8,174 nucleotides of DNA from Betaproteobacteria bacterium. Lineage in GTDB: Bacteria; Pseudomonadota; Gammaproteobacteria; Burkholderiales; SG8-39. Shown here in pieces: positions 1 through 5,800 of the stretch. The stretch spans positions 1-8,174 of the forward strand of contig VBCJ01000188.1 of the NCBI GenBank assembly GCA_005884335.1, written 5' to 3'. A model generated the notes under the pieces. It worked only from the letters and a program-made list of their open reading frames with translations, was not told the origin of the DNA and did no database searches. The position numbers were made by a program, and so were the translations under genes. Numbering within the stretch: position 1 is the stretch's first letter; each line of letters opens with the position of its first letter.

Positions 1-2
1 CG

Positions 3-530
3 CTTGTCACGCGCGAGCACCGCGAAAAGGTCAAAAGCTATGTAGACCTCGGCGTGAAGGAGGGCGCGAGCTTGGTGGTGGACGGTCGCGGCTTCAAGGT
101 GGCCGAGCGGCCGGATGGATTTTTCCTCGGAGGAAGCCTGTTCGACAAGGTCAGGCCCGAGATGCGCATTTACAAGGAAGAGATCTTCGGCCCGGTGCTC
201 TCCGTGGTGCGGGCGAAGAATTTCGAGGAAGCGCTTGCGCTGCCTTCGGACCACGAATACGGCAACGGCGTGGCGATCTTCACCCGGAACGGGGACGTGG
301 CGCGCAACTTCACGCACAAGGTGAACTGCGGCATGGTCGGCATCAACGTGCCGATCCCGGTGCCGCTGTCGTTTCACAGCTTCGGCGGCTGGAAGCACTC
401 GATCTTCGGCGACATGAACCAGCACGGGCCGGAAGGCGTGCGCTTCTACACCCGCATCAAGACCGTGACCTCGCGCTGGCGCGAGGGCGTGAATCCCGGC
501 GCAAATTTCGGCATGCCCCTGATGAAATAA
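3..530 (+). CDS. mmsA: Methylmalonate-semialdehyde dehydrogenase (CoA-acylating), C-terminal part
   Basis: Partial gene, open at the left edge; the frame begins at base 3 and reads LVTREHREKVKSYVDLGVKE before the first in-frame ATG at 54, so that ATG is internal. About 175 residues remain of a family usually near 500. The family oxidises methylmalonate or malonate semialdehyde to propionyl-CoA or acetyl-CoA with NAD+ and CoA (valine, inositol and beta-alanine breakdown). Visible: the ALDH motif KEEIFGPVLSVV, whose Glu contacts the cofactor, and the tail FGGWKHSIFGDMNQHGPEGV followed by RFYTRIKTVTSRW, which is characteristic of this subfamily rather than of general aldehyde dehydrogenases. The catalytic Cys and the Rossmann region lie upstream, outside the window. 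The stop is 23 bases before the next gene on the same strand, so it is probably co-transcribed. The subfamily call is strong; the in vivo substrate within this cluster is inferred. Confidence 0.92.
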   Translation, partial: LVTREHREKVKSYVDLGVKEGASLVVDGRGFKVAERPDGFFLGGSLFDKVRPEMRIYKEEIFGPVLSVVRAKNFEEALALPSDHEYGNGVAIFTRNGDVARNFTHKVNCGMVGINVPIPVPLSFHSFGGWKHSIFGDMNQHGPEGVRFYTRIKTVTSRWREGVNPGANFGMPLMK

Positions 531-553
531 GCACAGCGAAGGCGGCGCTGACG

Positions 554-1486
554 ATGGTCAATCTCCACGACATCCGATACCTGCGGATCGGCACGCCGGA
601 TCTGGAGGCCGCGATCGAGTTCGCGACCAGGATCGTCGGGCTGCAGCTGGCGGGCCGGGAGGGCAAGGCCGCGTATTTCCGCAGCGACAAGGCATCGGTG
701 CGGGGCGACACGCGCGATCACACGCTGGTCTATTTCGAGGGCGATCCAGCGGACCATGTCATCGCCTTCGATCTCAAGAACCGGGACGACTTCGACAAGG
801 CGGGCGCGGAGATCGAGAAAGCCGGCCATGCCGTGCGTCACGGCACGAAGGAGGAATGCGAGCTGCGCCGCGTGCAGCAGTTCCTCGCGTTCAAGGACCC
901 GACCGGCAACAAGATCGAGGTCGTGGTGCGGCCGTTCCACAGCGGCGAGCGCTATTTCCCCGCACGCGACGCCGGAATCACGCATTTCAGCCACATCGGG
1001 CTGCGCACCTCCGATGCTCCGCGCGACGAAGCCTTCTGGACGCGACTCCTCAACGCGCGCGTGTCGGACTGGATCGGCGACGCGCCGCTCCTTCGCGTCG
1101 GCACCATCCATCACACGCTCGCCTTGTTCCCGTCTCCGCACCCGGGGGTGCAGCACATCAACCACCAGGTCGAGGATTTCGACGACGTGATGCGCTCCTA
1201 CTATTTCCTGCGCGAGAAGGGCGTGAAGATCGTATTCGGCCCGGGCCGCCATCCTTCCTCCTCGGCCTGCTTTCTTTACTTCGAAGGGCCCGACAGGATG
1301 GTTTATGAATATTCGGTGGGCGTGAAGCACATCCTGCCCGAGGAAGAATCGAGCTACCGGCCGCGGCAGTTCCCGTTCGCGCCGGAATCGTTCTGCATGT
1401 GGGGCTCGCGCCCCGACATCCCGGAGTTTCGCGAAAACAGGAAAGACGAAGGAATAAAAAAGGCGCCGCTGAAGACCGTCGCGTGA
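554..1486 (+). CDS. VOC-family protein, type I extradiol ring-cleavage dioxygenase-like
   Basis: 310 residues, with two vicinal-oxygen-chelate modules (about 4-128 and 141-256) and a C-terminal extension. Two-domain proteins of this size are typically Fe(II) extradiol dioxygenases of the BphC/catechol 2,3-dioxygenase type, which open catechol rings next to the hydroxyls. By eye the metal triad is His147 (in HFSHIGL), His201 (in GVQHINHQV) and Glu252 (in MVYEYS). Candidate second-shell residues are His186/His187, His233 (GPGRHP) and Tyr242. The segment from Gly231 to Glu252 nearly fits the extradiol signature but has Gly where D/E/N/T/A is usual, and Arg where G/P is usual after the conserved Pro. 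The start ATG has GAAGG at 538-542. It sits between the semialdehyde dehydrogenase and the binding protein in one operon. Ring-cleavage activity is likely but unproven; another VOC metalloenzyme is possible. The substrate is unknown. Confidence 0.82.
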   Translation: MVNLHDIRYLRIGTPDLEAAIEFATRIVGLQLAGREGKAAYFRSDKASVRGDTRDHTLVYFEGDPADHVIAFDLKNRDDFDKAGAEIEKAGHAVRHGTKEECELRRVQQFLAFKDPTGNKIEVVVRPFHSGERYFPARDAGITHFSHIGLRTSDAPRDEAFWTRLLNARVSDWIGDAPLLRVGTIHHTLALFPSPHPGVQHINHQVEDFDDVMRSYYFLREKGVKIVFGPGRHPSSSACFLYFEGPDRMVYEYSVGVKHILPEEESSYRPRQFPFAPESFCMWGSRPDIPEFRENRKDEGIKKAPLKTVA

Positions 1487-1538
1487 CCGCACTCGCAGGC
1501 GTGCCTGGAGTTCGCTTCTTACCGGCAGGAACCATGAG

Positions 1539-1547
1539 AAGGAGGAG
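1539..1547 (+). promoter_or_regulatory. Strong ribosome binding site of the binding-protein gene
   Basis: AAGGAGGAG lies 3 bases before the ATG at 1551. It is the best Shine-Dalgarno match in the window and sits in the longest gap (64 bases) of the plus-strand operon, which suggests the binding protein is translated more strongly than its enzyme neighbours. This fits the excess of binding protein over enzymes that is common in transport systems. Confidence 0.7.
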
Positions 1548-1550
1548 ACC

Positions 1551-2684
1551 ATGCGTAACAGGCTGATCGCGGGCGTGCTTGCATCGCTCCTTGCGTCGTG
1601 CGCGGGCGTTCCGCCGGCGCCGACCGCACCTTCCGCGCTCCCCGCGCCGCCGCCGACCGCGCCCGCGCCACCACCCGCCGCGCCCGCGCCGCCGCCCACC
1701 GCGCCCGCGCCGCCGCCCGCCGCCGCGCTCCCGGTGCCGCCGCCCGCCGCGCCCGCACCGCCCCGGATCGTCAACGTGATCGTCTTTCCTGGGGGCTTCA
1801 ACTGGCCGATCTGGGTCGCGCAGGAAAAAGCTCTCTTCGCCAAGAACGGCCTCGAAGTGAAAATCACCCCCACGCCGAGCTCGGTGTTCCAGCTGACCAA
1901 TCTCATCGACGGCAAGTTCGACATCGCGATGACGGCGATCGACAACCTCATCGCCTACCGCGAAGGGCAGGGCGAAGTTCCCAGGCTCGGCCCCGATCTT
2001 TTCGCTTTCATGGGCTGCGACAACGGTTTCCTGAGGCTCGTGACCGTGCCGGAGGTGGGGAATTACCGCGAGCTGCACGGCAAAGCGCTGTCGGTGGACG
2101 CGCTCACGACGGGATACGCGTTCGTGCTGTTCGAAATCCTGGCGCGCAACAGGATGCAGAAAGACCGCGACTACACCGTCGTGACCGCGGGCGGCGTGCT
2201 GCAGCGCTTCCAGGCGCTCATGGAGAAGAAACACGCGGGTACCCTGCTTCTCTCGCCGTTCGAGGTGCAGGCCGAGGCGAAGGGGTTTCATCGCCTCGCC
2301 AACGCGATCGATGTGCTGGGGCGCTACCAGGGATTGGTGGGCGGCGCACGCAAGAGCTGGGCGGAGCAGAACCGCGACGCCGTGGTCGGCTACATCCGCG
2401 CATACAGCGACGCGGTCGACTGGCTGTACGATCCGACGAACCGGGATGAGGCGCTCGCGATCTTCATGAAGAATCTGCCGGGCGCGAGCGCTCCGGCGGC
2501 GCTGACCGCATACGGCATCCTGCTCGGCTCGACCGAAGGATTCCAGAGGAAAGCGAAAATCGACATGGAAGGCGTCAAGACGGTGCTTGCGCTGCGCTCG
2601 AAGTACGGGCAGCCGCGCAAGTCCCTGAGCGATCCCTCTCCTTACTATGATTCGCGCTTCTACGACGCGGCGATGAGACGCTGA
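1551..2684 (+). CDS. ABC-type substrate-binding lipoprotein, NMT1/THI5-like (TauA/SsuA family)
   Basis: 377 residues. A short signal peptide ends in the lipobox L-A-S-C with Cys17 as the lipidation site; residue +2 is Ala, so an inner-membrane Asp retention signal is absent. Residues 18-72 are almost only Pro and Ala, a flexible tether. The globular domain begins at about 73 (RIVNVIVFPGGFNWPIWVAQ) and follows the NMT1/THI5-like pattern: an early strand, 'W..A.EKALFAKNGLEV', then 'L.DGKFDIAMTAIDNLIAY' and a later 'TTGYAFVLFEILARN' helix. This class binds small organic acids, sulfonates, thiamine precursors or aromatic carboxylates outside the cell and delivers them to an ABC permease. No permease or ATPase gene is in the window, so partners must lie elsewhere, or the protein acts as an orphan sensor or buffer. 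The ligand is probably related to the pathway encoded around it, by context only. Confidence 0.82.
   Translation: MRNRLIAGVLASLLASCAGVPPAPTAPSALPAPPPTAPAPPPAAPAPPPTAPAPPPAAALPVPPPAAPAPPRIVNVIVFPGGFNWPIWVAQEKALFAKNGLEVKITPTPSSVFQLTNLIDGKFDIAMTAIDNLIAYREGQGEVPRLGPDLFAFMGCDNGFLRLVTVPEVGNYRELHGKALSVDALTTGYAFVLFEILARNRMQKDRDYTVVTAGGVLQRFQALMEKKHAGTLLLSPFEVQAEAKGFHRLANAIDVLGRYQGLVGGARKSWAEQNRDAVVGYIRAYSDAVDWLYDPTNRDEALAIFMKNLPGASAPAALTAYGILLGSTEGFQRKAKIDMEGVKTVLALRSKYGQPRKSLSDPSPYYDSRFYDAAMRR
1641..1751 (+). repeat. 21-base tandem repeats coding for the Pro/Ala tether
   Basis: Four consecutive in-frame 21-base units (1641-1724) encode PAPPPTA, PAPPPAA, PAPPPTA, PAPPPAA. After two extra codons (Ala-Leu) a diverged unit PVPPPAA follows (1731-1751). 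The DNA is almost pure G+C and the units differ mainly at third positions and in the alternating Thr/Ala codon. Such an array can change length by slippage without breaking the frame, so tether length may vary between strains. It is also a region where assembly errors are likely. Confidence 0.85.
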
Positions 2685-2722
2685 CCGGAAGCGAGCCCGA
2701 TTTTCACCCGACAAGAGAAAAC

Positions 2723-3292
2723 GTGAATACACCCGCTCACCTTCAGGTACTCGGCATCTGCGGGAGCCTCAGGCAGAAGTCCTACAACATGGCCGCACTC
2801 AGAACGGCGGGGGAGCTGATGCCGCCCGGCCTCAAGCTCAACATCACGGGCATCGGCGAGCTTCCGATCTACAACTTCGACGTCCAGGAGAAAGGTTTCC
2901 CGGCTCCGGCGACGAAGCTGCGCGACGAGATCCTCGCGGCGGACGCGCTGCTCTTCGCCTCGCCGGAATACAACTGGTCGGTCGGTGCGCCGCTCAAGAA
3001 CGCGATCGACTGGATGTCGCGGTTCCAGCCGCAGCCGTTCAACAACAAGCCCGCGGCGCTCTTCAGCGCCACGGGCGGGCCGGTCGGCGGAGCGAGGGGG
3101 CAGTACGACCTGCGCCGCATCCTCTCCGGGCTCGGCGTGCACTGGCTGATGAAGCCCGAAGTATTCATCGGCATGTCGGCGAGCAAGTTCGCGGACGGAA
3201 AGCTGACCGATGAGACGACGCGCAAATTCCTCACCGATCAGATGGTCGCGTTCGAGGACTGGATCAAGCGCATGAAACGCGCTTTTGCGTAG
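2723..3292 (+). CDS. NADPH-dependent FMN reductase (flavodoxin-like fold)
   Basis: 189 residues, near the usual size for the family (ChrR/YieF, azoreductase, SsuE-like). These flavodoxin-fold proteins reduce FMN or quinones with NAD(P)H. Seen in the sequence: beta1 followed by the FMN-phosphate loop GICGSLRQKSYN (residues 11-22), the flavin-binding segment FASPEYNWSVGAPLKNAIDW (78-97), and the SATGGPVGGARGQYDLR loop (115-131). The start is GTG at 2723; it has only a weak upstream AAGAGA (2713-2718), and the next Met (residue 23) would remove the phosphate loop, so GTG is preferred. It lies 38 bases after the binding-protein gene and 18 before the FAH-family gene. In this setting it may supply FMNH2 to a two-component monooxygenase or reduce a quinone made from a catechol. 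No monooxygenase is visible here, so that role is inference; a general quinone or chromate reductase is the alternative. Confidence 0.88.
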   Translation: MNTPAHLQVLGICGSLRQKSYNMAALRTAGELMPPGLKLNITGIGELPIYNFDVQEKGFPAPATKLRDEILAADALLFASPEYNWSVGAPLKNAIDWMSRFQPQPFNNKPAALFSATGGPVGGARGQYDLRRILSGLGVHWLMKPEVFIGMSASKFADGKLTDETTRKFLTDQMVAFEDWIKRMKRAFA

Positions 3293-3310
3293 AGCGGAAA
3301 AGGGGAGCGA

Positions 3311-4243
3311 ATGAGCTACAAGTTGCTGAGCTATCAATCCGGGCGGGAGGCGCGCGCCGGAATTCTCGTGGGCGAGCAAATCTACGACGCGGCCCGCCTC
3401 GCCGGGCAGCCGGCGTGGTCTACGGTCCTCGGCGCGCTGCAGGACTGGGGCAGGGCGCATCGCGCCTTCGCCGCCGGCGCGAAGCGCATCGCGGAGGGAA
3501 AGAGCAAGGCGAAAGGCTTGCCGCTCAAGCGCGCGAAGCTGCTCGCGCCGGTGCTCTATCCTGGCAATATCTATTGCGCGGGCGCCAACTACACCGATCA
3601 CATGGCCGAGATGGCGCGTGCGCAGGGCAAGGAGCCGGGGCCGACGATGAAGGATCTGGGCGAGAAGCCCTGGCACTTCGTCAAGACCTCGAGGAGCTCG
3701 GTGGTCGGGCCCGGCTCGAAAGTGAAGCTCCCGGATTACTCGCAGAAGGTCGACTGGGAAGTCGAGCTGGCGGCCGTGATCGGCAGGACGGCGAAAAACG
3801 TGCCGGTCGCGAAGGCCCTGGGCTGCGTCGCCGGCTACACCATCGCGAACGATCTCTCGGCGCGCGATGCGATGAAGCGCGACAAGAACCCGCCGACTTC
3901 GCCCTTCCATTACGACTGGGTCAGCCAGAAGTGCTTCGACGGCTCCTGCCCGCTCGGGCCCTGGATCGTCCCGGCCGGCGAGATTCGCGATCCCCATCAG
4001 CTCGGCATCAAGCTGTGGGTAAACGGCGAGCTGATGCAGGACTCCCACACGAGCAAGCTGATCTTCGATACCGCCGAGCAGATCGCGATGCTGTCTTCGC
4101 GCGTGACGCTCCGCCCGGGCGATCTCGTGCTCACCGGGACCCCGGCGGGAGTGGGCATGGGACGCGGCCGTTTCCTCAAACCCGGTGACGCGGTCAGGCT
4201 GTGGATCGAGACGATCGGCGAGTTGAACCACACGCTGGCCTGA
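3311..4243 (+). CDS. Fumarylacetoacetate hydrolase (FAH) family protein
   Basis: 310 residues: an N-terminal cap (about 1-75) and the FAH catalytic fold (about 83-309). The family cleaves C-C bonds in, hydrates or isomerises 2-oxo-dienoates and related ring-cleavage products, using Mg2+ or Mn2+. Visible are NIYCAGANYTDHMAEM (86-101) with the His97/Glu100 pair typical of the catalytic lid, the metal ligands Glu150 and Glu152 (DWEVELAAVIG) and Asp181 (NDLSARD), the GPWIVP strand (216-221), and the hallmark LTGTPAGVG (274-282). All key residues are present, so it should be active. AGGGGAG at 3301-3307 precedes the ATG. Subfamilies (HpaG isomerase/decarboxylase, 2-hydroxymuconate-pathway hydrolase, acylpyruvase) cannot be separated by eye. 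Position downstream of a ring-cleavage-type dioxygenase suggests it processes that product. Confidence 0.92.
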   Translation: MSYKLLSYQSGREARAGILVGEQIYDAARLAGQPAWSTVLGALQDWGRAHRAFAAGAKRIAEGKSKAKGLPLKRAKLLAPVLYPGNIYCAGANYTDHMAEMARAQGKEPGPTMKDLGEKPWHFVKTSRSSVVGPGSKVKLPDYSQKVDWEVELAAVIGRTAKNVPVAKALGCVAGYTIANDLSARDAMKRDKNPPTSPFHYDWVSQKCFDGSCPLGPWIVPAGEIRDPHQLGIKLWVNGELMQDSHTSKLIFDTAEQIAMLSSRVTLRPGDLVLTGTPAGVGMGRGRFLKPGDAVRLWIETIGELNHTLA

Positions 4244-4277
4244 GCGTCTCGCGAAAATCAACCGAAAGGATAGCGCC

Positions 4278-4667
4278 ATGTCGAAAGAATTGTGGGACAA
4301 GGGACTCGCCGTGCGCAAGGAAGTGCTCGGGGCCGAATACGTCGAACGCCAGCTCAAGGCTGTCGATGATTTCGGCATGCCGATGCAGGAGCTGGTGACC
4401 CAGTCCTGCTGGGGATGGCTGTGGGCGCGCCCGCAGCTGCCGCGCAAGCTCCGCAGCCTCGTCAACCTCGGCATGCTCGCCGCTCTGAACCGCCCGAACG
4501 AGTTCAAGACGCACGTGAAGGGCGCGCTCACCAACGGCTGCACCCGCGAGGAAATCCGCGAGGTCCTGCTTCAGGTGGCGGTGTACTGCGGGATGCCCGC
4601 GGGGGTCGAGGCGTTCAGGCTCGCCCGCGAGGCGATGAAGGAATACGAGCAGGAAAAACGGTCATGA
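4278..4667 (+). CDS. Carboxymuconolactone decarboxylase (CMD) family protein, PcaC-like
   Basis: 129 residues, the length of a stand-alone PcaC-type protein; the family is a small all-alpha fold that usually oligomerises. True PcaC decarboxylates 4-carboxymuconolactone in the protocatechuate branch of the beta-ketoadipate pathway. Features seen: an N-terminal GAEYVER segment (18-24), CWGWLWARPQLPRKLRSLVNL (44-64), and the conserved block EFKTHVKGALTNGCTREEIR (75-94) followed by EVLLQVAVYCGMPAGVEAF (95-113), containing the family His79, Glu91/Glu95 and the Y-C-G-x-P turn. It lacks the C-x-x-C pair of AhpD peroxidase relatives. AAAGGA at 4265-4270 is a good ribosome binding site. It is the last gene of the plus-strand operon, stopping 11 bases before the convergent lipoprotein gene. 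No other ortho-cleavage genes (pcaB, pcaD, pcaGH) are present, so it may act on a meta-pathway intermediate instead. Confidence 0.88.
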   Translation: MSKELWDKGLAVRKEVLGAEYVERQLKAVDDFGMPMQELVTQSCWGWLWARPQLPRKLRSLVNLGMLAALNRPNEFKTHVKGALTNGCTREEIREVLLQVAVYCGMPAGVEAFRLAREAMKEYEQEKRS

Positions 4668-4680
4668 ACGGGCCATGATC
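4651..4680 (-). terminator. Possible weak terminator of the lipoprotein gene pair
   Basis: Read on the minus strand, an imperfect hairpin (arms GATCATG and CATGACC, five paired bases in the core plus the outer pair, 7-base loop) spans 4680-4660 and is followed after the stem by a run of five T (4658-4654). It overlaps the stop codons of both convergent genes. The stem is short and has an A/C mismatch, and there is no T run on the plus strand, so it would serve only the minus-strand genes, if it is a terminator at all. Confidence 0.25.
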
Positions 4681-5170
4681 AACGCTTGCCCCGCCCGCCC
4701 GGGAGGAAAACTTCGTCCAGACGCAAGGTGGTTCTCACCGTGCCGCTGGTGCGATCGAACAGAACGTTGAAGAACCTGTAATTGACCTCGAGATAACGCC
4801 AGGTCCACGTTTCTTCGTCGCGCGCCGGAAAATACCAGACCTCCTTCGGCCGACCGAGCAGCCGGCGCACGTCCTCGCGGGGCATTCCCGCGACTACCTT
4901 GGAGAAGTACTCCTCCCTCAGCACCTGGCGGACTGCCCGCACGGCCCGGTCCGGACCGATGTCGATCATGAAGGTCTGCACGCCGCTTGGGCCCATCGGA
5001 TATTCCCAGGCCTCGGAGCCGTCGGCGTTTTCCCACACGGTGCCGGGCGCGCCGACGCGCGCTTCGACGTCCTGGGCGGAATCCCCCGGGGATATGGCGT
5101 AGAAATTTGCGCACCCGGCCGCGAGCAAGGCGAGGGCGATCAGAGCGGCGCGATGAAGCGCTGCGATCAT
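4679..5170 (-). CDS. BamE/SmpA-like outer-membrane lipoprotein, two-repeat type (paralogue A)
   Basis: 163 residues from ATG (5170-5168). The frame is open much further upstream, but that stretch is the wrong frame of the neighbouring gene; the chosen Met starts a clear lipoprotein signal (LIALALLAAGC, Cys20). The mature protein has two similar halves resembling the SmpA/OmlA (BamE) fold: SPGDSAQDVEARVGAP with NADGSEAWEY (about 26-61), then AGMPREDVRRLLGRP with DEETWTWRY (about 94-127). Each half follows 'G-x(4)-D/E-V-x(3)-LG-x-P ... W-x-Y'. BamE-like modules usually help outer-membrane or envelope assembly, but this protein is not BamE itself (too long, two modules), and its role is unknown. 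Ala at +2 suggests outer-membrane sorting. It lies 11 bases downstream of its paralogue without an obvious ribosome binding site, so translational coupling is likely. Confidence 0.8.
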   Translation of the reverse strand: MIAALHRAALIALALLAAGCANFYAISPGDSAQDVEARVGAPGTVWENADGSEAWEYPMGPSGVQTFMIDIGPDRAVRAVRQVLREEYFSKVVAGMPREDVRRLLGRPKEVWYFPARDEETWTWRYLEVNYRFFNVLFDRTSGTVRTTLRLDEVFLPGGRGKR

Positions 5171-5181
5171 GAAGCGAAAGT

Positions 5182-5679
5182 CTATTTGCGCTTGCCGTCG
5201 CTCGTATCGATCTGGAACCGCGAAATGCTCTTGAGCGTCCCGGTGGACCTGTCGAACTGGACGTAGAGCTCCATGTTGCGGACTCCCCACTCGCGATAGC
5301 GCCAGGACCACACCTCTTCGTCGCGGGCGCCGAACACCATGATCTCCCCGGGCCGGCCGAGCAGTCGGCGCACCTCGTCGCGGGACATTCCAGCGCGCAC
5401 TCTCGAAAAATATTCGTCGTTCAACACCTGGTGGACTTCCCGCACGGCGTGGTCGGATCCGAGAGTCACCATGTAGGTCTGCCTTCCGAGCGGCCCCCCT
5501 GGATATTCCCAGACCTCCGATCCGTCTGCGTTCTTCCTGACCGTCTCCGGCGCGCCGAGCTTCGCCTGGACCTGCTGCGCGGGCATCCCGCTGGAGACGG
5601 CGGTGAAATTTGCGCATCCGGCAAGGGATGCCGCGAGCATGAGGAGAAGAAGGAGAAGGCCGAGGGGGGCTTTTGGCAT
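5182..5679 (-). CDS. BamE/SmpA-like outer-membrane lipoprotein, two-repeat type (paralogue B)
   Basis: 165 residues if started at the ATG at 5679-5677, which gives MPKAPLG plus a Leu-rich core ending in the perfect lipobox L-A-G-C (Cys22). An upstream TTG at 5718 is also in frame and is preceded by a better Shine-Dalgarno (GAAGGTGAG on the minus strand), but would add 13 residues ahead of an already complete signal peptide, so ATG is preferred. The mature part is collinear with paralogue A: SSGMPAQQVQAKLGAP, NADGSEVWEYPGG, then AGMSRDEVRRLLGRP and DEEVWSWRY. Roughly half of the aligned residues are identical by eye, so the two genes arose by tandem duplication. Envelope location is well supported; function is unknown. 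First gene of a two-gene minus-strand operon reading toward the catabolic cluster. Confidence 0.8.
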   Translation of the reverse strand: MPKAPLGLLLLLLMLAASLAGCANFTAVSSGMPAQQVQAKLGAPETVRKNADGSEVWEYPGGPLGRQTYMVTLGSDHAVREVHQVLNDEYFSRVRAGMSRDEVRRLLGRPGEIMVFGARDEEVWSWRYREWGVRNMELYVQFDRSTGTLKSISRFQIDTSDGKRK

Positions 5680-5800
5680 GATATCGATCCAATGAGGTAC
5701 GATCACAGACTCTAACAAAAGCTCACCTTCGTAAACATCGCCATGTTAGCCCCTATTCCTCGGTCCGGCGTGCGACACACAAGCTGACAGACACCTGAAC
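5680..5800. promoter_or_regulatory. Divergent intergenic region with small inverted repeats
   Basis: This 121-base stretch separates the minus-strand lipoprotein pair from the plus-strand tautomerase, so it should hold promoters for both. It is more A+T-rich than its surroundings around 5680-5760. Visible are the dyad AACAT-CGCC-ATGTT (5734-5747) and an overlapping wider dyad CTAACA (5712-5717) / TGTTAG (5744-5749). These could be an operator for a regulator encoded elsewhere. No convincing -35/-10 pair was found on either strand, and no good Shine-Dalgarno precedes the tautomerase ATG. Confidence 0.35.

Noticed and set aside
1641..1751. CRISPR-like array
   Set aside because: Units are contiguous 21-base coding repeats with no spacers, in frame with the lipoprotein gene.
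446..1951. 501-codon open frame on the minus strand
   Set aside because: It lies antisense to the dioxygenase and binding-protein genes, has low-complexity Gly/Ala and Arg-rich sequence, no domain I recognise, and results from high GC at third positions.
1158..2732. 524-codon minus-strand open frame
   Set aside because: Antisense to well-supported genes; composition is Arg/Gly-rich across the Pro/Ala repeat region, as expected of a shadow.
2660..4543. 627-codon open frame on the minus strand, longest in the window
   Set aside because: Antisense shadow of the FMN reductase, FAH-family and CMD genes; Arg/Leu/Ala-rich with no family motifs, while the plus strand has three clear families with ribosome sites.
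4660..4680. Strong bidirectional terminator between the convergent genes
   Set aside because: The stem is only about five to seven pairs, with a wobble on one strand and a mismatch on the other, and a T run exists only on the minus strand; kept only as a weak one-sided candidate.
5171..5692. Upstream extension of lipoprotein A to give a 337-residue protein
   Set aside because: This part is the wrong frame of lipoprotein B, is Arg/Pro-rich, and would bury the signal peptide and lipobox of A in the middle of a protein.
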